A stretch of DNA of 64,000 nt from assembly GCA_026314275.1 (NCBI GenBank), contig CP111109.1, positions 3,968,001 through 4,032,000 of the forward strand. Direction: 5' to 3'. Shown here piece after piece: positions 40,601 through 43,604 of this stretch. The notes beneath the pieces were generated by a model. It was not told the origin of the DNA and ran no database searches. It saw only the letters and a program-made list of their open reading frames with translations. A program made the position numbers and the translations under genes. Positions within the stretch are counted from its first letter, which is position 1. Every line of letters starts with the position of its first letter. Source of the stretch: JAGOEY01 sp017997515. Its GTDB lineage: Bacteria > Pseudomonadota > Gammaproteobacteria > Burkholderiales > Burkholderiaceae_C.

Positions 40601-41582
40601 TATTAGAGGCTTGATCCGATACCGCTCCGCTACCGATCGCAACCCCTCCACGCCAGGCAGTTGCGCCGTTACCCACACCCAGGGCAACGCCTTCATTGCC
40701 TGCACCCGCATTGCCAATGGCCACACTTTTGGCGGTAGCGGTTGCGCCATTTCCAAGGGCAACTGCACTATCGCCCTGCGCTTTAGAGTTCGCGCCAATC
40801 GCCACGCCGTTTGTTGCGTCGGCATTCGCAGAAGCGTTTGCACCGAATGCAATCGCATTCGCCGCATTGGCAAGCGTCTGCCCGGTAGTGTTGTAAGCGT
40901 CAGTTGTATTGGTAGCGCCAATCGCGATGGCCCCTGCAGACGATGCGTAGGCAGAATTACCCATCGCAATGCTGTTAACACCTTGCGCATAGGCCACGTT
41001 GCCCTGTGCGATCGAATAATTCCCGATGGCAGCACTCTGGCGGCCAATGGAAATTGCCGTATTGCCTCCTGCGAGCGCAGCAACACCCAGGGCAAACGAG
41101 CCGACGCCTAAAGATTGCGTGTAGCTGCCAATCGCCACCGAGAGACCGCCCGATGCTCTCGTGTTACTGCCAACTGCGACGCTACTATTGCCGGCGGACG
41201 CAGATTGACCGACGGCGACGCCTCCTGGCGGGGCGCCGTTGGGATTGTATGTGCCAGCGACTGAACCAGGCAGCCGGGTATTTCCTGGATTGAGTCGATC
41301 AATGATGCCGGAGTTACCTGCAGAAGTGGTAGCTCGACCTGCTGCGTCTGAATTGCCGGTGCCAACAGCAACATTCGAGCCATTGCCATTAGCGTTACCG
41401 AAGTTGCTCTGCCCCCCCGTGTACTGGGCATGAGCGGCTCCTGCACCTGCGGCGATCACAAGTGCCACGGCCGCTCCCACCACACTGCGCTTGCTCCGCT
41501 TACCCCGCGCCGACGCAACTTCCGACACGGCAACCCACGCACCCAAAGACTCGTTCCAGATACTGCGATATGACTTGTTCAC
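16611..41582 (-). CDS. Giant trimeric autotransporter adhesin (YadA/Hia type), 8,323 residues
   Basis: A type Vc secreted surface fibre. It starts at GTG with an ESPR leader (MNKSYRSIWNESLGAWVAVS) and signal peptide, cleaved after AHA at residue 52. Residues about 53-405 are a YadA-type head with AIG/ALG left-handed beta-roll repeats, ending in a neck (TDAVNGSQL). Stalks alternate with two near-identical head/neck modules (about 660-775 and 1,265-1,381). Residues about 1,425-8,005 are the main stalk of 14- and 18-residue modules. A last head/neck (about 8,060-8,235) leads into the four-strand YadA anchor, ending in GVNAGVGWKWK. The frame is uninterrupted over 24,972 bases. The main stalk is about 59% Ser+Thr and almost free of charge. 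It is probably O-glycosylated by the DUF2827 neighbours (inference). No ligand can be read from sequence. Confidence 0.96.
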   Translation of the reverse strand: MNKSYRSIWNESLGAWVAVSEVASARGKRSKRSVVGAAVALVIAAGAGAAHAQYTGGQSNFGNANGNGSNVAVGTGNSDAAGRATTSAGNSGIIDRLNPGNTRLPGSVAGTYNPNGAPPGGVAVGQSASAGNSSVAVGSNTRASGGLSVAIGSYTQSLGVGSFALGVAALAGGNTAISIGRQSAAIGNYSIAQGNVAYAQGVNSIAMGNSAYASSAGAIAIGATNTTDAYNTTGQTLANAANAIAFGANASANADATNGVAIGANSKAQGDSAVALGNGATATAKSVAIGNAGAGNEGVALGVGNGATAWRGGVAIGSGAVSDQASNTDLTAGGVAIGTAAVTGTATSNAMALGNRAVATTSRSVALGDGTTTAAAVATNTGTIGGTAYNFAGGAPVGVVSIGSATEQRQLTNVAAGQISAASTDAVNGSQLFATNSAVNSLSTSTSTAVGSLSTGVSSLSTSTSTGLSTAISRDASLSTGVSSLSTGVSTTNSNLTNLSTSTSTGITSLSTGVSSLSTSTSTGLSTAISRDASLSTGVSSLSTGVSTTNSNLTNLSTSTSTGITSLSTGVSSLSTSTSTGLSTAISRDASLSTGVSSLSTGVSTTNSNLTNLSTSTSTGITSLSTGLDTTNSNVASLSTSTSTGLSTTNGNVSSLSTSLSTIYNTGTKYFHTNSVLADSQALGTDSIAIGPLATVSASAANGVAVGKDASVGYSNGVAIGSGSVASAAPSGAAFMTNQVAPASAVSVGSTTVQRRIQNVADGAAPSDATTVAQLSTSNSSLSTGISSLSTSTSTGLSTANSSISNLSTSTSTGLSTAASRDASLSTGISSLSTSTSTGLSTATSSINSLSTGLSTTGSTVSSLSTSTSTGLSTATSSISSLSTSTSTGLSTATSSINSLSTGLSTTGSTVSSLSTSTSTGLSTANSSISNLSTSTSTGLSTAASRDASLSTGISSLSTSTSTGLSTATSSISSLSTSTSTGLSTATSGINSLSTGLSTTGSTVSSLSTSTSTGLSTANSSISNLSTSTSTGLSTAASRDASLSTGISSLSTSTSTGLSTATSGINSLSTGLSTTGSTVSSLSTSTSTGLSTATSSISSLSTGISSLSTSTSTGLSTANSSISNLSTSTSTGLSTAASRDASLSTGISSLSTSTSTGLSTATSGINSLSTGLSTTGSTVSSLSTSTSTGLSTATSSVNSLSTSTSTGLSTATSGINSLSTGLSTTDSTVASLSTSTSTGLNTATSGISSLSSGLSTTNGNVTSLSTSLSTIYNTGTKYFHTNSVLADSQALGTDSIAIGPLAIVNGSAANGVAIGKDATVAYSDGVAIGSGSVASAAPTGAAFMTNQVAPASAVSVGSTTVQRRIQNVADGADPSDATTVAQLSTSNSSLSTGISSLSTSTSTGISSLSTSVGGLSSGFSSLSTGLSTTNSTVASLSTSTSTGLSTATSGINSLSTGLSTTDSTVASLSTSTSTGLSTATSGINSLSTSTSTGLSTATSGINSLSTGLSTTDSTVASLSTSTSTGLSTATSGINSLSTGLSTTDSTVASLSTSTSTGLSTATSGINSLSTSTSTGLSTATSGINSLSTGLSTTDSTVASLSTSTSTGLSTATSGINSLSTGLSTTDSTVASLSTSTSTGLSTATSGINSLSTGLSTTDSTVASLSTSTSTGLSTATSGINSLSTGLSTTDSTVASLSTSTSTGLSTATSGINSLSTSTSTGLSTATSGINSLSTGLSTTDSTVASLSTSTSTGLSTATSGINSLSTGLSTTDSTVASLSTSTSTGLSTATSGINSLSTSTSTGLSTATSGINSLSTGLSTTDSTVASLSTSTSTGLSTATSGINSLSTGLSTTDSTVASLSTSTSTGLSTATSGINSLSTGLSTTDSTVASLSTSTATGLSTATSGINSLSTGLSTTDSTVASLSTSTSTGLSTATSGINSLSTGLSTTDSTVASLSTSTSTGLSTATSGINSLSTGLSTTDSTVASLSTSTSTGLSTATSGINSLSTGLSTTDSTVASLSTSTSTGLSTATSGINSLSTGLSTTDSTVASLSTSTSTGLSTATSGINSLSTGLSTTDSTVASLSTSTSTGLSTATSGINSLSTGLSTTDSTVASLSTSTSTGLSTATSGINSLSTSTSTGLSTATSGINSLSTGLSTTDSTVASLSTSTSTGLSTATSGINSLSTGLSTTDSTVASLSTSTSTGLSTATSGINSLSTSTSTGLSTATSGINSLSTGLSTTDSTVASLSTSTSTGLSTATSGINSLSTGLSTTDSTVASLSTSTSTGLSTATSGINSLSTGLSTTDSTVASLSTSTSTGLSTATSGINSLSTGLSTTDSTVASLSTSTSTGLSTATSGINSLSTGLSTTDSTVASLSTSTSTGLSTATSGINSLSTGLSTTDSTVASLSTSTSTGLSTATSGINSLSTSTSTGLSTATSGINSLSTSTSTGLSTATSGINSLSTGLSTTDSTVASLSTSTSTGLSTATSGINSLSTSTSTGLSTATSGINSLSTGLSTTDSTVASLSTSTSTGLSTATSGINSLSTGLSTTDSTVASLSTSTSTGLSTATSGINSLSTGLSTTDSTVASLSTSTSTGLSTATSGINSLSTGLSTTDSTVASLSTSTSTGLSTATSGINSLSTGLSTTDSTVASLSTSTSTGLSTATSGINSLSTGLSTTDSTVASLSTSTSTGLSTATSGINSLSTSTSTGLSTATSGINSLSTGLSTTDSTVASLSTSTSTGLSTATSGINSLSTGLSTTDSTVASLSTSTSTGLSTATSGINSLSTGLSTTDSTVASLSTSTSTGLSTATSGINSLSTGLSTTDSTVASLSTSTSTGLSTATSGINSLSTSTSTGLSTATSGINSLSTGLSTTDSTVASLSTSTSTGLSTATSGINSLSTGLSTTDSTVASLSTSTSTGLSTATSGINSLSTGLSTTDSTVASLSTSTSTGLSTATSGINSLSTGLSTTDSTVASLSTSTSTGLSTATSGINSLSTGLSTTDSTVASLSTSTSTGLSTATSGINSLSTGLSTTDSTVASLSTSTSTGLSTATSGINSLSTGLSTTDSTVASLSTSTSTGLSTATSGINSLSTSTSTGLSTATSGINSLSTGLSTTDSTVASLSTSTSTGLSTATSGINSLSTGLSTTDSTVASLSTSTSTGLSTATSGINSLSTSTSTGLSTATSGINSLSTGLSTTDSTVASLSTSTSTGLSTATSGINSLSTGLSTTDSTVASLSTSTSTGLSTATSGINSLSTGLSTTDSTVASLSTSTSTGLSTATSGINSLSTGLSTTDSTVASLSTSTSTGLSTATSGINSLSTGLSTTDSTVASLSTSTSTGLSTATSGINSLSTGLSTTDSTVASLSTSTSTGLSTATSGINSLSTSTSTGLSTATSGINSLSTGLSTTDSTVASLSTSTSTGLSTATSGINSLSTGLSTTDSTVASLSTSTSTGLSTATSDINSLSTGLSTTDSTVASLSTSTSTGLSTATSGINSLSTGLSTTDSTVASLSTSTSTGLSTATSGINSLSTGLSTTDSTVASLSTSTSTGLSTATSGINSLSTSTSTGLSTATSGINSLSTGLSTTDSTVASLSTSTSTGLSTATSGINSLSTGLSTTDSTVASLSTSTSTGLSTATSGINSLSTGLSTTDSTVASLSTSTSTGLSTATSGINSLSTGLSTTDSTVASLSTSTSTGLSTATSGINSLSTGLSTTDSTVASLSTSTSTGLSTATSGINSLSTGLSTTDSTVASLSTSTSTGLSTATSGINSLSTGLSTTDSTVASLSTSTSTGLSTATSGINSLSTGLSTTDSTVASLSTSTSTGLSTATSGINSLSTSTSTGLSTATSGINSLSTGLSTTDSTVASLSTSTSTGLSTATSGINSLSTGLSTTDSTVASLSTSTSTGLSTATSGINSLSTGLSTTDSTVASLSTSTSTGLSTATSGINSLSTGLSTTDSTVASLSTSTSTGLSTATSGINSLSTSTSTGLSTATSGINSLSTGLSTTDSTVASLSTSTSTGLSTATSGINSLSTGLSTTDSTVASLSTSTSTGLSTATSGINSLSTGLSTTDSTVASLSTSTSTGLSTATSGINSLSTGLSTTDSTVASLSTSTSTGLSTATSGINSLSTGLSTTDSTVASLSTSTSTGLSTATSGINSLSTGLSTTDSTVASLSTSTSTGLSTATSGINSLSTGLSTTDSTVASLSTSTSTGLSTATSGINSLSTSTSTGLSTATSGINSLSTGLSTTDSTVASLSTSTSTGLSTATSGINSLSTGLSTTDSTVASLSTSTSTGLSTATSGINSLSTGLSTTDSTVASLSTSTSTGLSTATSDINSLSTGLSTTDSTVASLSTSTSTGLSTATSGINSLSTGLSTTDSTVASLSTSTSTGLSTATSGINSLSTSTSTGLSTATSGINSLSTGLSTTDSTVASLSTSTSTGLSTATSGINSLSTSTSTGLSTATSGINSLSTGLSTTDSTVASLSTSTSTGLSTATSGINSLSTGLSTTDSTVASLSTSTSTGLSTATSGINSLSTGLSTTDSTVASLSTSTSTGLSTATSGINSLSTGLSTTDSTVASLSTSTSTGLSTATSGINSLSTGLSTTDSTVASLSTSTSTGLSTATSGINSLSTGLSTTDSTVASLSTSTSTGLSTATSGINSLSTSTSTGLSTATSGINSLSTSTSTGLSTATSGINSLSTGLSTTDSTVASLSTSTSTGLSTATSGINSLSTSTSTGLSTATSGINSLSTGLSTTDSTVASLSTSTSTGLSTATSGINSLSTGLSTTDSTVASLSTSTSTGLSTATSGINSLSTGLSTTDSTVASLSTSTSTGLSTATSGINSLSTGLSTTDSTVASLSTSTSTGLSTATSGINSLSTGLSTTDSTVASLSTSTSTGLSTATSGINSLSTGLSTTDSTVASLSTSTSTGLSTATSGINSLSTSTSTGLSTATSGINSLSTGLSTTDSTVASLSTSTSTGLSTATSGINSLSTGLSTTDSTVASLSTSTSTGLSTATSGINSLSTGLSTTDSTVASLSTSTSTGLSTATSGINSLSTGLSTTDSTVASLSTSTSTGLSTATSGINSLSTSTSTGLSTATSGINSLSTGLSTTDSTVASLSTSTSTGLSTATSGINSLSTGLSTTDSTVASLSTSTSTGLSTATSGINSLSTGLSTTDSTVASLSTSTSTGLSTATSGINSLSTGLSTTDSTVASLSTSTSTGLSTATSGINSLSTGLSTTDSTVASLSTSTSTGLSTATSGINSLSTGLSTTDSTVASLSTSTSTGLSTATSGINSLSTGLSTTDSTVASLSTSTSTGLSTATSGINSLSTSTSTGLSTATSGINSLSTGLSTTDSTVASLSTSTSTGLSTATSGINSLSTGLSTTDSTVASLSTSTSTGLSTATSGINSLSTSTSTGLSTATSGINSLSTGLSTTDSTVASLSTSTSTGLSTATSGINSLSTGLSTTDSTVASLSTSTSTGLSTATSGINSLSTGLSTTDSTVASLSTSTSTGLSTATSDINSLSTGLSTTDSTVASLSTSTSTGLSTATSGINSLSTGLSTTDSTVASLSTSTSTGLSTATSGINSLSTSTSTGLSTATSGINSLSTGLSTTDSTVASLSTSTSTGLSTATSGINSLSTGLSTTDSTVASLSTSTSTGLSTATSGINSLSTGLSTTDSTVASLSTSTSTGLSTATSGINSLSTSTSTGLSTATSGINSLSTGLSTTDSTVASLSTSTSTGLSTATSGINSLSTGLSTTDSTVASLSTSTSTGLSTATSGINSLSTGLSTTDSTVASLSTSTSTGLSTATSGINSLSTGLSTTDSTVASLSTSTSTGLSTATSGINSLSTGLSTTDSTVASLSTSTSTGLSTATSGINSLSTGLSTTDSTVASLSTSTSTGLSTATSGINSLSTGLSTTDSTVASLSTSTSTGLSTATSGINSLSTGLSTTDSTVASLSTSTSTGLSTATSGINSLSTGLSTTDSTVASLSTSTSTGLSTATSGINSLSTGLSTTDSTVASLSTSTSTGLSTATSGINSLSTSTSTGLSTATSGINSLSTGLSTTDSTVASLSTSTSTGLSTATSGINSLSTGLSTTDSTVASLSTSTSTGLSTATSGINSLSTSTSTGLSTATSGINSLSTGLSTTDSTVASLSTSTSTGLSTATSGINSLSTGLSTTDSTVASLSTSTSTGLSTATSGINSLSTGLSTTDSTVASLSTSTSTGLSTATSGINSLSTGLSTTDSTVASLSTSTSTGLSTATSGINSLSTGLSTTDSTVASLSTSTSTGLSTATSGINSLSTGLSTTDSTVASLSTSTSTGLSTATSGINSLSTSTSTGLSTATSGINSLSTSTSTGLSTATSGINSLSTGLSTTDSTVASLSTSTSTGLSTATSGINSLSTSTSTGLSTATSGINSLSTGLSTTDSTVASLSTSTSTGLSTATSGINSLSTGLSTTDSTVASLSTSTSTGLSTATSGINSLSTGLSTTDSTVASLSTSTSTGLSTATSGINSLSTGLSTTDSTVASLSTSTSTGLSTATSGINSLSTGLSTTDSTVASLSTSTSTGLSTATSGINSLSTGLSTTDSTVASLSTSTSTGLSTATSGINSLSTSTSTGLSTATSGINSLSTGLSTTDSTVASLSTSTSTGLSTATSGINSLSTGLSTTDSTVASLSTSTSTGLSTATSGINSLSTGLSTTDSTVASLSTSTSTGLSTATSGINSLSTGLSTTDSTVASLSTSTSTGLSTATSGINSLSTSTSTGLSTATSGINSLSTGLSTTDSTVASLSTSTSTGLSTATSGINSLSTGLSTTDSTVASLSTSTSTGLSTATSGINSLSTSTSTGLSTATSGINSLSTGLSTTDSTVASLSTSTSTGLSTATSGINSLSTGLSTTDSTVASLSTSTSTGLSTATSGINSLSTGLSTTDSTVASLSTSTSTGLSTATSGINSLSTGLSTTDSTVASLSTSTSTGLSTATSGINSLSTGLSTTDSTVASLSTSTSTGLSTATSGINSLSTGLSTTDSTVASLSTSTSTGLSTATSGINSLSTGLSTTDSTVASLSTSTSTGLSTATSGINSLSTGLSTTDSTVASLSTSTSTGLSTATSGINSLSTGLSTTDSTVASLSTSTSTGLSTATSGINSLSTGLSTTDSTVASLSTSTSTGLSTATSGINSLSTGLSTTDSTVASLSTSTSTGLSTATSGINSLSTGLSTTDSTVASLSTSTSTGLSTATSGINSLSTSTSTGLSTATSGINSLSTGLSTTDSTVASLSTSTSTGLSTATSGINSLSTGLSTTDSTVASLSTSTSTGLSTATSDINSLSTGLSTTDSTVASLSTSTSTGLSTATSGINSLSTGLSTTDSTVASLSTSTSTGLSTATSGINSLSTSTSTGLSTATSGINSLSTGLSTTDSTVASLSTSTSTGLSTATSGINSLSTGLSTTDSTVASLSTSTSTGLSTATSGINSLSTGLSTTDSTVASLSTSTSTGLSTATSGINSLSTSTSTGLSTATSGINSLSTGLSTTDSTVASLSTSTSTGLSTATSGINSLSTGLSTTDSTVASLSTSTSTGLSTATSGINSLSTGLSTTDSTVASLSTSTSTGLSTATSGINSLSTGLSTTDSTVASLSTSTSTGLSTATSGINSLSTGLSTTDSTVASLSTSTSTGLSTATSGINSLSTGLSTTDSTVASLSTSTSTGLSTATSGINSLSTSTSTGLSTATSGINSLSTGLSTTDSTVASLSTSTSTGLSTATSGINSLSTGLSTTDSTVASLSTSTSTGLSTATSGINSLSTGLSTTDSTVASLSTSTSTGLSTATSGINSLSTSTSTGLSTATSGINSLSTGLSTTDSTVASLSTSTSTGLSTATSGINSLSTSTSTGLSTATSGINSLSTSLSTTTSGISSLSTGLSTTDSNVASLSTSTSTGLSTATSGINSLSTSLSTATSGISSLSTGLSTTDSTVASLSSSTSTGLSTATSGINSLSTSLSTTTSGISSLSTGLSTTSSNLSTVGQSAANGLGGGSKYDPVTGTWTAPSYTTNNADGTTTQVDNVGDALSNINVKGTKYFHSNSSLPDSVATGSNAVAIGPNALASGESSIALGLGARATGASAIAIGSGALATGSQAIGDRAYAGGGGVALGDSSDAGGTPLSVAATVSKGTAIGYGAVVQQTGGVALGAGSVANRAGGTVTEAFSSTKVATQAAVSVGSEGAERQITNVAGGTNATDAVNVRQLNQVAARIDEVAKIAYTGTAMAFAMSGTYMPTLYAGEKAVGVGVGSYRGYVALALTFKQLSEDGKMSWGAGMSTTGRDWGVNAGVGWKWK
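17560..37310 (-). repeat. Main stalk repeat array of the adhesin (42-bp and 54-bp modules, mostly as a 96-bp unit)
   Basis: Two modules alternate: LSTGLSTTDSTVAS (14 residues, 42 bp) and LSTSTSTGLSTATSGINS (18 residues, 54 bp). The usual order is one of each (96 bp), but the 18-residue module is often doubled. I estimate on the order of 180 units; this is an estimate, not a count. Copies differ mainly at synonymous sites, and rare substitutions occur (for example Asp for Gly in TSDINS near 19628). Blocks over 2 kb long recur almost identically, so the array has higher-order structure. All module lengths are multiples of three. Confidence 0.95.
37441..37790 (-). repeat. Internal YadA-type head/neck module of the adhesin, copy 2
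   Basis: It encodes a unit with TKYFHTNSVLADSQALGTDS, AIGPLAIVNGSAANGVAIG, SAVSVGSTTVQRRIQNVADG and a neck (SDATTVAQLST). It is almost identical in DNA to the module at 39265-39600, so the head/neck was duplicated inside the gene. It interrupts the coiled coil near residue 1,300. Confidence 0.85.
37860..39250 (-). repeat. Second, more divergent stalk segment of the adhesin
   Basis: It encodes units such as LSTAASRDASLSTGISS, LSTATSSINSLSTGLST and STTGSTVSS between the two internal head modules. Repeats are recognisably related to the main array but less uniform, as expected for an older part of the stalk. Confidence 0.8.
39265..39600 (-). repeat. Internal YadA-type head/neck module of the adhesin, copy 1
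   Basis: It carries the same motifs as the module at 37441-37790, with small differences (for example VSASAANGVAVG against VNGSAANGVAIG). It sits near residues 660-775, between the N-terminal stalk and the second stalk. Confidence 0.85.
39717..40229 (-). repeat. Three tandem 171-bp repeats in the N-terminal stalk
   Basis: The starts at 39717, 39888 and 40059 are exactly 171 bp apart. Each encodes 57 residues with LSTAISRDASLSTGVSS and TTNSNLTNLSTSTSTGITS. The copies are nearly identical. Confidence 0.88.
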
Positions 41583-41622
41583 CGAAGATCCCCACTAGTG
41601 GCCACCATGGGCCAGAGATAAC

Positions 41623-41647
41623 AAAAAAAATGACCGTGTTAACGGTC
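41623..41647 (-). terminator. Terminator-like hairpin in the adhesin leader (possible attenuator)
   Basis: Read on the minus strand, GACCGT and ACGGTC form a 6-bp stem with a TAAC loop, then A and eight T. It lies 40-65 bases upstream of the adhesin GTG and faces the adhesin gene. The neighbouring gene is divergent, so there is no upstream minus-strand gene to terminate. It would act on adhesin transcripts themselves. Confidence 0.6.
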
Positions 41648-41741
41648 CTCTTAACCGGAACCTTCGTGCGCAGTGGGCCGAGTTCCAAATCTTAAGATTG
41701 TAAGTAAAAAAATATTGCACTGCAGCGACAGCGTCGGCAGG

Positions 41742-41767
41742 ATTGATTGGAATTGATGCAAATTGAT
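41742..41767. promoter_or_regulatory. Three ATTGAT direct repeats with 10-bp period
   Basis: ATTGAT occurs at 41742, 41752 and 41762; the last two share AATTGATG. Direct repeats spaced one helical turn apart are typical of OmpR/PhoB-type response-regulator sites. They lie in the divergent region between the adhesin and the DUF4019-DUF2827 pair and could regulate both. The rest of the 410-base intergenic region holds only the hairpin at 41623 and a TATAAT at 41934. Confidence 0.45.
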
Positions 41768-41933
41768 GTAGGGTTACGCTTGACATTGCCCATACACCAG
41801 CAGCAGTAACATCACTTTTATCACCACTTTCCCAACTTTAACTTCCTACAAGGAGGGTGGGCAGGGTCGTAAGCCTTGCAAGCTCCCCAAGACTGCACCC
41901 CCGGCAGACCCAAGAGCTGCAGATTCACAACCC

Positions 41934-41939
41934 TATAAT
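41934..41939 (+). promoter_or_regulatory. Candidate -10 element (TATAAT) for the DUF4019-DUF2827 genes
   Basis: A perfect TATAAT lies 54 bases before the ATG at 41993. No good -35 is seen at 16-18 bases, so an activator may be needed. Confidence 0.4.
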
Positions 41940-41992
41940 TTCCCGATAACGCACTGCAGCGCAACATCTTAAGACACCCATAGAAACAACCC

Positions 41993-42433
41993 ATGAACCC
42001 TGTAATGAAAAAATTGTGTGCTTTTGTGATGTTTTTCACACTCTTTGCGAGTTCTTTTGCACAAGAAGCCTCAGCTGACCGGATTATCGAAAACGGCTTT
42101 CAGGTTCTGGGGGCCATCGACAGCGGACGGGCCGCAGACTTGTGGGAGGAAGCGTCACCCACCGTCAAAGCCCGCATTCCCAAAGCCGAATGGGCCCGCT
42201 CCATGGCAGACGCCCGCCAGAAGGTGGGCGCAGTGGCCGAACGCACCTGGGCATCCGTTGTGCGCATCCGCTACATCGAAGAAACCGCGTCGATGCCCGC
42301 TGGCCTGTACGCCAACGTGGACTACAGCACGCGGCTGCGCGACGGCCGTACGGTGTTTGAGCTGTTAAGTTTTCGCCAGGAGGCCGATGGCACATGGCGT
42401 GTGACGGGCTACATTCCGCGCCAGACACAATGA
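41993..42433 (+). CDS. DUF4019-domain secreted protein
   Basis: A 146-residue protein with a Sec signal peptide (MKKLCAFVMFFTLFASSFA, cleaved before QEASA). An internal ATG at 42005 begins this more typical leader. The mature part has the DUF4019 pattern: W at the end of the first helix (AADLWEEAS), W in KAEWARSM, R in AVAERTW, and a C-terminal sheet (VFELLSFRQEADGTWRVTGY). The fold is NTF2-like by family resemblance and no biochemical function is established. It is coupled by ATGA overlap to the third DUF2827 gene and is divergent from the giant adhesin, so a periplasmic helper role is possible. Confidence 0.82.
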   Translation: MNPVMKKLCAFVMFFTLFASSFAQEASADRIIENGFQVLGAIDSGRAADLWEEASPTVKARIPKAEWARSMADARQKVGAVAERTWASVVRIRYIEETASMPAGLYANVDYSTRLRDGRTVFELLSFRQEADGTWRVTGYIPRQTQ

Positions 42434-43554
42434 CCGTGCCCCGCCGACTCCGTGTCGGCATCACCATCGGGCTGCACCACGAGGCTGAAACCCTCTGGAA
42501 CAACGGCATCAAACAAAACGCCGTCTTCCTGGCCGAAGCACTGAAACAATGCCCCAACGTGGCGTCGGTGCTGCTGGTCAACACCACGGCGGTGCCCATC
42601 ACACCGGCCCTGCCCTGGGACCTGGCCCGCTGGCCCACCGCCACATTCGAGGCCGCCAAAGACCACCTGGACGTGTTGATCGAACTGGGCGGCCAGATCA
42701 GCGGCGAGCAGACGGACTACCTGCAGCAGCGCGGCGCACGGCTGGTGTCGTACTGCTGTGGCGTCGAGTACGTCAATGCGATGGAATCCATCCTGTTCAA
42801 CCGCCCACTCTGGGGGGCCAACCTGTTCGTCAACCCGCGTTATGACGACATCTGGATGGTGCCGCAGGTGGCCAACATCAGCAGCGGCTACTTCAGCACG
42901 CTGCGCCGCCGCCCGGCCAAGGTGGTGCCTTTTGTGTGGGACCCGGTGTTTGTGGAGCAGCGCGCGGCCGCGTTGCCCCACGGCGGCCGTTACCAGCCCC
43001 ACGCCGGTGCCCGCCGGCTGAGTGTGATGGAGCCCAACATCAATGTGGTGAAGTTCTGCCTGTACCCTGCGCTGATCGCGGAAGAGGCTTACCGCGCCCG
43101 CCCGGATGCCATTGCCTTGCTGCAGGTCACCAACACCGAACACCTGGCCACCAGCAACCTGGAGTTCATCTCCCTGATGAACCAGCTGGACATCGTGCGC
43201 GGGCACAAGGCGGTGTTTCTGGGGCGGCATGACACCCCCCAGTTCCTGGCCAGCAACACCGACATCGTGGTATCCCACCAATGGGAAAACCCGCTGAACT
43301 ACTTCTACCTGGAGGTGTGCTGGCAAGGCTACCCACTGGTGCACAACGCCCACCTGTGCGCCGACCTGGGTTACTTCTATGCTGGCAATGACGTGATGGC
43401 GGGCTGCGCACAGTTGCTGGCAGCCATCGAAGGGCACGACGCCCAGGCAGACGTTTACCGCGCAAGCCAGCGAGCCCTGCTGGCGCGGTACCTGCCCGGC
43501 CATGCCGATGTCACAGCGCAGTACAGCGCATTGCTGGAGCAGCTGTTCCAGTAA
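42430..43554 (+). CDS. DUF2827 protein, predicted GT-B glycosyltransferase (copy 3)
   Basis: A 374-residue cytoplasmic protein. The start at 42430 (MTVPRRLRVGITIG) is chosen over an upstream in-frame codon because it overlaps the DUF4019 stop (ATGA) and begins just before the conserved first strand. Shared family motifs are TLWNNGIKQNAVFL, MEPNINVVKF, and DIVVSHQWENPLNYFYLEVCWQGYPLVHNA. Base composition is higher in GC than the two downstream copies, so the three are probably old paralogues rather than recent duplicates. Role as proposed for copies 1 and 2: sugar transfer to the adhesin, unproven. Confidence 0.83.
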   Translation: MTVPRRLRVGITIGLHHEAETLWNNGIKQNAVFLAEALKQCPNVASVLLVNTTAVPITPALPWDLARWPTATFEAAKDHLDVLIELGGQISGEQTDYLQQRGARLVSYCCGVEYVNAMESILFNRPLWGANLFVNPRYDDIWMVPQVANISSGYFSTLRRRPAKVVPFVWDPVFVEQRAAALPHGGRYQPHAGARRLSVMEPNINVVKFCLYPALIAEEAYRARPDAIALLQVTNTEHLATSNLEFISLMNQLDIVRGHKAVFLGRHDTPQFLASNTDIVVSHQWENPLNYFYLEVCWQGYPLVHNAHLCADLGYFYAGNDVMAGCAQLLAAIEGHDAQADVYRASQRALLARYLPGHADVTAQYSALLEQLFQ

Positions 43555-43604
43555 GACACGGTTTTTCGGGTAAGCCCCCCAGGCGAACAAGCGCCTGTGG
43601 TGGG

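Noticed and set aside
37774..40614. Further plus-strand open frames (37774-39264, 39309-40316, 39598-40614) opposite the adhesin
   Set aside because: Same cause as the stalk shadow; they have no independent support.
41780..41812. A TTGACA on the plus strand as promoter for the DUF4019 gene
   Set aside because: No good -10 lies at 16-18 bases, and it is about 200 bases from the gene.
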